DNA of 12,375 nucleotides from an uncultured Erysipelotrichaceae bacterium (GTDB taxonomy: Bacteria; Bacillota_I; Bacilli_A; RF39; UBA660), in contig CACZSX010000054.1 of the NCBI GenBank assembly GCA_902783915.1, positions 1 through 12,375 of the forward strand, in the 5' to 3' direction. This document shows, one piece after another, positions 12,304 through 12,375 of the stretch (the first letter of the stretch is position 1; every line of letters starts with the position of its first letter). Made by a program: the position numbers and the translations under genes. Under the pieces are notes generated by a model, which was given only the letters and a program-made list of their open reading frames with translations, did not search any database and was not told where the DNA came from.

Positions 12304-12375
12304 CTATTGTTTTCTATTATATTTTGTCATTAAATCAGTAAAAGATAATTTCATATAATCAGATATTATATCCAT
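12304..12375 (-). CDS. pth: Peptidyl-tRNA hydrolase, C-terminal 23 residues (gene cut by window edge)
   Basis: Only the last 23 codons and a TAG stop are visible. The end YMKLSFTDLMTKYNRKQ resembles the C-terminus of bacterial Pth, where a lysine-proline-phenylalanine segment is followed by VMNxFN. Pth recycles peptidyl-tRNA released from ribosomes and lies directly upstream of fin-mfd in Bacillus (spoVC). The frame is open to the window edge; the ATG there is probably internal. The assignment relies on a short match plus context, and an unrelated small gene is possible. Confidence 0.65.
   Translation of the reverse strand: MDIISDYMKLSFTDLMTKYNRKQ

Noticed and set aside
1..12375. Mobile elements, CRISPR arrays, phage genes, toxin-antitoxin or defence systems.
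   Set aside because: No transposase, recombinase, regular repeat-spacer pattern or defence motif was seen; all main genes are housekeeping or sporulation families in conserved order.

Overview
The window is a compact, very AT-rich bacterial chromosome segment with every gene on the minus strand, so transcription runs from position 12375 down to 1. Gene content and order point to a low-GC Bacillota (Firmicutes). The order pth-mfd-spoVT-[dut]-metG-tatD-3D protein-ksgA-veg-spoVG-yabP-yabQ-divIC-mrnC-rlmB-sigH is a condensed version of the origin-proximal block of Bacillus and Clostridium. Several Bacillus neighbours are missing (fin, yabM-yabN-yabO, rnmV, yabG, purR, glmU, prs, ctc, cysS). TGA is used as a stop (rlmB, yabP, yabQ), so this is not a Mollicutes-type code. 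spoVT, spoVG, yabP, yabQ, a SigH-type sigma factor and promoters resembling SigE and SigG sites suggest an endospore former or a recent descendant of one. The genus cannot be told from this window.

Layout from the transcriptional start. The 3' end of pth (12304-12375) is followed by mfd, the transcription-repair coupling factor. Next comes spoVT, with a SigA-like and a SigG-like promoter and two copies of an 11-bp repeat upstream. Positions about 8092-8287 hold a T-box leader, whose specifier reads best as AUG (Met). It controls dut and metG, which are tightly coupled. Two small uncharacterised membrane proteins follow, then tatD and a secreted 3D-domain protein closed by a clear intrinsic terminator. 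ksgA, veg and spoVG come next, then the spore-coat/cortex pair yabPQ behind a SigE-like promoter. divIC has its own strong promoter. mrnC-rlmB-sigH form a tight operon, and tandem promoters after sigH point out of the left edge.

Functionally the window mixes DNA maintenance (Mfd, Dut, TatD), translation and rRNA maturation (Pth, MetRS, RsmA, Mini-III, RlmB), cell envelope and division (DivIC, 3D protein) and sporulation (SigH, SpoVG, SpoVT, YabP, YabQ). No phage, insertion sequence, CRISPR array or defence system was seen. The most notable element is the T-box: the Met-like specifier does not match the expected acceptor-end pairing (UGGA rather than UGGU), the terminator and antiterminator appear to share one hairpin, and a dUTPase gene sits first in the regulated operon.
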